The translations under genes were made by a program, and so were the position numbers. A DNA stretch of 24,671 nt from positions 1 through 24,671 of the IMG/VR virus record IMGVR_UViG_3300030098_001573. One strand, 5' to 3'. Below the pieces are notes generated by a model, which saw nothing but the letters and a program-made list of their open reading frames with translations, ran no database searches and had not been told where the DNA came from. Shown piece after piece: positions 21,120 to 24,671 of the stretch. Source of the DNA: a virus. How positions within the stretch are numbered: the stretch's first letter is position 1; every line of letters begins with the position of its first letter.

Positions 21120-24100
21120 ATGACATCAATTCCAAATGTCAATGTAGATTTTGATTTTGGTGCAGAGCAGCGTCGTATGCGTCGTAGCCCTGACCGCAGT
21201 GTTGCTCCTGCAATTATTAACGGTAAATACGAATACGACCCAACTGTATGGAATAACGCTACTGAAGCTGTTCGTGCAAAAATGGAGTCGCCTGCGGATT
21301 ACAGAACACGACTGGAAGCAGAAGCTTACATTGAACGATTGAAGAAAACGCAGTTTCCAGATCAATACAGGCAGCAGCAAGCTGAATTGCAACAACTTGC
21401 AGATGCAAATGAATACATAACGCAACTAAAATTAGATGCTGAGGGACGCGATAGTTTCATGGCTAACGTCCAAGACCTTGGGACTAGCATTTGGGATTTT
21501 TTAGGTGTACAAGCCCCGTCGCTTGCTATGCGCATGGTTGCTTCGCCAGATGACGTAGAGTTCCAAGAAGCCATTGACGAATTGCAGTCAGGTGAAATTT
21601 ATCGTTCTTCGTTTGTAGAAACCGCTCGCAATGTACTTGGCGGCGTAGGCATAGGCGGCGGCATGACCGGCGGTTCTGGGATTACAAGAACACCAGAAGA
21701 GTTGGCTAATAGATTTAACAACCCAGAGGGCTGGGGTAGAACTGTTGGGCAAGCTGCTGGGTCTGCTTTGCTTTCTGCTGCTGCAATAATTGAACCAACG
21801 CCATTTGGCGAAATAGCAGTTCTTGGTGCATTTGGCGTTATGGGAGTGGGGTCTGGGTTTGAGAAGTACGACGAGATTGTAAGAAAAAACAATATTGACT
21901 CGGCTACTAGAGACAGGATACTTGTTGGATTAGGTTACGCGGCAGCAGAAGTCGGTGCAGAATACATTGGTTTGGGCATTGCCAAATCAGGAGCGAAGCG
22001 GTTAGGCATTGCGATGGCTTCCAAAACCGCTAGGGCAGTTGGTGCCGAGGTAATTGAGAAAGGCGTTGCTGCTGGAGTTAAGCGTTGGGGCAGCTCAATC
22101 GGAGTCAGTCTCTTTACTGGCGGTATATCCGAGGGCATGGAAGAAGCTCTTACGCAAGTTGCACAGAACCACATTGACATTCTTGCTGACCCCGGCCAGA
22201 ACTGGAGCCGTGCAGACGCGCTTGAAGGTACGGTAGATGCGTTTGTGATGGGTGCTGTTGCAGGTGGCATGGTTGTTGGTCCGGCTATTTACTCCAAGAG
22301 TCGCACTGAGGCTAAGAAATACGCTGCCTTGGGCGAAGCTTTGCTTGAAGACCGTGACGTTGCAATAGCAAAACAGGCGGAGGCGGTAGCAGAAGAAGCA
22401 GAAGCCGATGTTGTAGAACAGCAGCCGGAAGTTCAGCCTTCTGCAATCGTTGTCAAGGACGCTGATGGTGAGGTCAGGGAGGCTTATCCATACGACGAAA
22501 CAGACGAGCTTAGTCTTGAGGCGGCAGAAACACAAGCTGACGGATTGTTGCAGCAGCTTGGGCCAGCGGGCCAGAATTGGACAACAGAAAAAGCAACACC
22601 AGAACAATACGCTGAGATTACTGGTGCAACTGCGGTCGCTGAAGAAACAGCGCAAGTTGTGGAAGAGGCTGTGCCAGAACAAGCTGAAGCTCCTGTGGTT
22701 GACCAGCCTGTAGCAGAAGAGCCTGTTGTTGAACTAGACCCTGTGCAGCAACAGCAGCAACAGGATCGGCGGGCAGAAGTACAAATTGATACTGCCGTGC
22801 GTGAAGCCAGAGGTCTTGACCCGTTGGCTGAAGGCGAGCAGCCTATGGTCAGAATTATTCCTGAAGAGGAAGAAACTAACCAGCCTAAGATTTTGACCAA
22901 GCTTCGAGAAGTTGCCGCGAAGACCTCTGAAGGCACTGGCGTGCCCTTGCGTATCGTGCAGGTTGACACTCAGGCTGGCGAGCAAGCTGCTCCGTTTGAC
23001 GGACTGTACTACGGTAACACCATTTATGTTGATGCCAACCGTGTTAGAGAAGGCGAAACGGCAGGCAGCGACAAGGTGTTTACTCGGATACTTGCACATG
23101 AATTGTTGCACGCAACCAAGGATGTAAACCCTGAGTTGTACGAGCATATGGTCAAACGTCTTGGCAAGAAAAAGCTTGGCAGGATGGCAGTTAAATATGC
23201 TGAAAGACTAAGCAACGGCGAATACGCCAGAATGAATCCAGAGGCCCAGATTGAAGAAGCTCTGGCACAAGCGTTTGAAAGCGATCTCGCAGCCATTGCC
23301 AATGGCACGTTCAGTGGTGACAGGACTCTTGCTGGCAAGATCGTAGACTTTGTTCGACAGACCGCTGACCGCTTGGGCTTGCGTGGCGGGTTCAAGAAAG
23401 ACCTTGACAGTATTGTTAGGCAACTGGCTGAAGGCAAGTCACTACAAGATCTTAAGCTTGCAAGCATGAAGCCCGGCAAGCCGCAGGCACAGGCACAGGC
23501 ACAGGCAGAAACACGCCCCGAAACTACGGATCAGGCGGGGCCAATGCTTTCCCCCGCTGATAATCAGGTTACATCTTTGTCTGCTAAGAGTGTTCAAAAT
23601 AAAGTTGAAGCAGAGTCTGGTGTTGTATTTGACGGTTTCGTTTCAAGTGCTTTGTTCGACCAAGACATTGGCCTTCGATTTTCTCCTTCTCCAGTATTGC
23701 CAAAAGCTAGAATACCAAGAAATGTTTCGTTAACTGATTATGCTGGGCAAGAAGCGTTTGTATATTTTTCTGACCGCATGAAAGTTGGAAATTACCCCGG
23801 GCTAGATCCAAAATCAGGAATTAACATTCCACTTCAAGGCGGCCCCGGCTATCCATTTATTATTGGAAACAAGAACAAGGCTGTTTGGGCATTTACTGCT
23901 CATAAAGCAATGGTAACCTCTTGGCTAAACAGGGCTAATCAGGTTGGTGGATTGGGTGCAGTAGCTTTGATGGCAAGGGGCAATGTTCGGGGCAACCCGA
24001 CATTCTTAAAAGCGTATTTTGAAGAGCTTAACTGGGCAATTGAATCAGGAAAGCTAGAGGGCGGCACAACAAGAGCGTTGGAAGTTCTAAACGATTTACG

Positions 24101-24671
24101 AAGTAAAGCTATTGCCAGCAAGGAATTTCAGGTTAAAGTTCGCGGCGATGAGTTGTGGAAAGTTTCGTGGGAAACACTATCGCAAGCTGAAGCAGCGATG
24201 GAAGCGACTACGTTTGATGTCCGTAGCTCAAAAATTTTTGGGTGGTCGCCCGGAAAAAAGAGTTACAACAAAGGGTCAAAAATTGGCGCTGATGCTTTGC
24301 TTAAAGAAGGCTTTCCTGATTTGACCAAAATGGTTGATGCTATGGAAGAGCCAAAGTTTAAAAATTTAAATTATGGCGACATAGTTGCATTAATAAAAGC
24401 AAAGCCCGGGCAATCAGAACCATCTTCCGCGTCCAGCTTGGGTGTGCAAGATCATCTTAGCTATCCGTTTGTAGTTGAGGGCAACGGCATTGGATGGTTG
24501 GACACCCCAATTAATGTTTTGAAGTATTTGAAAACCGAAAAACCTGCAAAAGACGCGCTCACGTATGCCCGCACATCAATGGCTCCAATTCGTTTGTCAC
24601 CGGCTGAAGACTACGGCTTTGCTGACGTAGAGCCATTGCCTGTCAAGACACTGACTTCTAAGCTACAGCCT
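21120..24671 (+). CDS. Giant ejection/polyvalent protein with metallopeptidase motif, partial
   Basis: The frame opens at ATG 21120 and stays open for 1184 codons to the window edge. Residues about 210-290 and 350-400 have Gly/Ala-rich, membrane-like helices (AFVMGAVAGGMVVGPAIYS). A Glu/Gln/Pro/Val-rich linker spans about 420-560. Residues 660-664 are HELLH in RILAHELLHATKD, the HExxH zinc-peptidase signature, with a likely third ligand in IEEALAQAF (E712 or E713). A C-terminal globular segment follows (GGPGYPFIIGNKNKAVWAF and after). Such multi-domain polyvalent proteins are packed in phage heads and ejected with DNA; a protease could act on the host envelope or on cellular proteins. The function is inferred. 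Confidence 0.75.
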   Translation, partial: MTSIPNVNVDFDFGAEQRRMRRSPDRSVAPAIINGKYEYDPTVWNNATEAVRAKMESPADYRTRLEAEAYIERLKKTQFPDQYRQQQAELQQLADANEYITQLKLDAEGRDSFMANVQDLGTSIWDFLGVQAPSLAMRMVASPDDVEFQEAIDELQSGEIYRSSFVETARNVLGGVGIGGGMTGGSGITRTPEELANRFNNPEGWGRTVGQAAGSALLSAAAIIEPTPFGEIAVLGAFGVMGVGSGFEKYDEIVRKNNIDSATRDRILVGLGYAAAEVGAEYIGLGIAKSGAKRLGIAMASKTARAVGAEVIEKGVAAGVKRWGSSIGVSLFTGGISEGMEEALTQVAQNHIDILADPGQNWSRADALEGTVDAFVMGAVAGGMVVGPAIYSKSRTEAKKYAALGEALLEDRDVAIAKQAEAVAEEAEADVVEQQPEVQPSAIVVKDADGEVREAYPYDETDELSLEAAETQADGLLQQLGPAGQNWTTEKATPEQYAEITGATAVAEETAQVVEEAVPEQAEAPVVDQPVAEEPVVELDPVQQQQQQDRRAEVQIDTAVREARGLDPLAEGEQPMVRIIPEEEETNQPKILTKLREVAAKTSEGTGVPLRIVQVDTQAGEQAAPFDGLYYGNTIYVDANRVREGETAGSDKVFTRILAHELLHATKDVNPELYEHMVKRLGKKKLGRMAVKYAERLSNGEYARMNPEAQIEEALAQAFESDLAAIANGTFSGDRTLAGKIVDFVRQTADRLGLRGGFKKDLDSIVRQLAEGKSLQDLKLASMKPGKPQAQAQAQAETRPETTDQAGPMLSPADNQVTSLSAKSVQNKVEAESGVVFDGFVSSALFDQDIGLRFSPSPVLPKARIPRNVSLTDYAGQEAFVYFSDRMKVGNYPGLDPKSGINIPLQGGPGYPFIIGNKNKAVWAFTAHKAMVTSWLNRANQVGGLGAVALMARGNVRGNPTFLKAYFEELNWAIESGKLEGGTTRALEVLNDLRSKAIASKEFQVKVRGDELWKVSWETLSQAEAAMEATTFDVRSSKIFGWSPGKKSYNKGSKIGADALLKEGFPDLTKMVDAMEEPKFKNLNYGDIVALIKAKPGQSEPSSASSLGVQDHLSYPFVVEGNGIGWLDTPINVLKYLKTEKPAKDALTYARTSMAPIRLSPAEDYGFADVEPLPVKTLTSKLQP
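23484..23507 (+). repeat. (CAGGCA)4 tandem repeat coding Gln-Ala
   Basis: Four perfect copies of CAGGCA encode QAQAQAQA between the metallopeptidase region and the next domain of the giant ejection-type protein. It probably marks a flexible linker. Copy number could vary without changing the frame. Confidence 0.75.

Noticed and set aside
22095-22682. 195-residue leftward frame inside the giant ejection-type gene
   Set aside because: Antisense of Ala/Glu/Gln-rich coding sequence gives a Cys/Leu/Phe-rich product; no start signal.
1-24671. tRNA genes, CRISPR arrays, insertion sequences, integrase or attachment sites
   Set aside because: Looked for cloverleaf arms, regularly spaced repeats, transposase motifs and tyrosine or serine recombinase motifs; none is visible.

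Overview
This window is part of the genome of a tailed double-stranded DNA bacteriophage with a short-tailed (podovirus-like) virion plan. The main evidence is an ordered set of virion genes on the + strand: small and large terminase, portal, scaffold, major capsid protein, a decoration-type protein, a head-tail adaptor candidate, a 1211-residue tail-nozzle candidate, and then large coiled-coil proteins of the type ejected into the cell. There is no tape-measure, tail-tube or sheath gene. Several small proteins (an HNH-type protein with a DH..N..N core, a DUF6321-type basic protein, and a short basic protein beginning MAKRGLYANI) resemble proteins I know mainly from uncultured marine phages, so a marine phage is likely. 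The host cannot be read from the sequence. No integrase, tRNA, CRISPR array or attachment site is visible.

Layout. (1) Positions 1-805, - strand: three small leftward genes with good ribosome binding sites (the first runs off the left edge) and a possible 27-residue fourth. (2) Positions 805-861: a short divergent control region with a perfect 7+7 bp palindrome and weak promoter-like hexamers for both directions. (3) Positions 861-1621, + strand: a helix-turn-helix protein, a 77-residue protein with a sigma-region-2-like patch, and a small membrane/coiled-coil protein, followed by a 118 bp gap with three GGTACC sites. (4) Positions 1740-4542: many small, tightly overlapping genes, including five very Lys/Arg-rich proteins, a polytopic lipoprotein, a 43-residue membrane peptide and a tandem pair of 113-residue paralogues. 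(5) Positions 4550-7535: terminase subunits and two accessory proteins. (6) Positions 7543-12353: portal, FmdB-like protein, scaffold, capsid and decoration protein. (7) Positions 12373-14460: two strong RNA hairpins that bracket one small gene, then adaptor-region genes. (8) Positions 14460-24671: tail nozzle candidate and three ejection-type proteins, the last with a zinc-metallopeptidase motif and open at the right edge.

How it fits together. The terminase would load DNA through the portal into a prohead built from scaffold and capsid protein, which the decoration-type protein may stabilise. The adaptor and nozzle would close the head. The three long proteins after the nozzle probably travel in the virion and enter the cell with the DNA. 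Genes from 1740 onward are packed end to end with TGATG, TAATG or ATGA overlaps, which suggests one long late transcript with translational coupling. The hairpins after the capsid and decoration genes are the obvious places where transcript level could be stepped down.

Every assignment is from reading motifs and gene order without database searches. Those based on context alone (adaptor, nozzle, scaffold, ejection proteins) are marked as inference.
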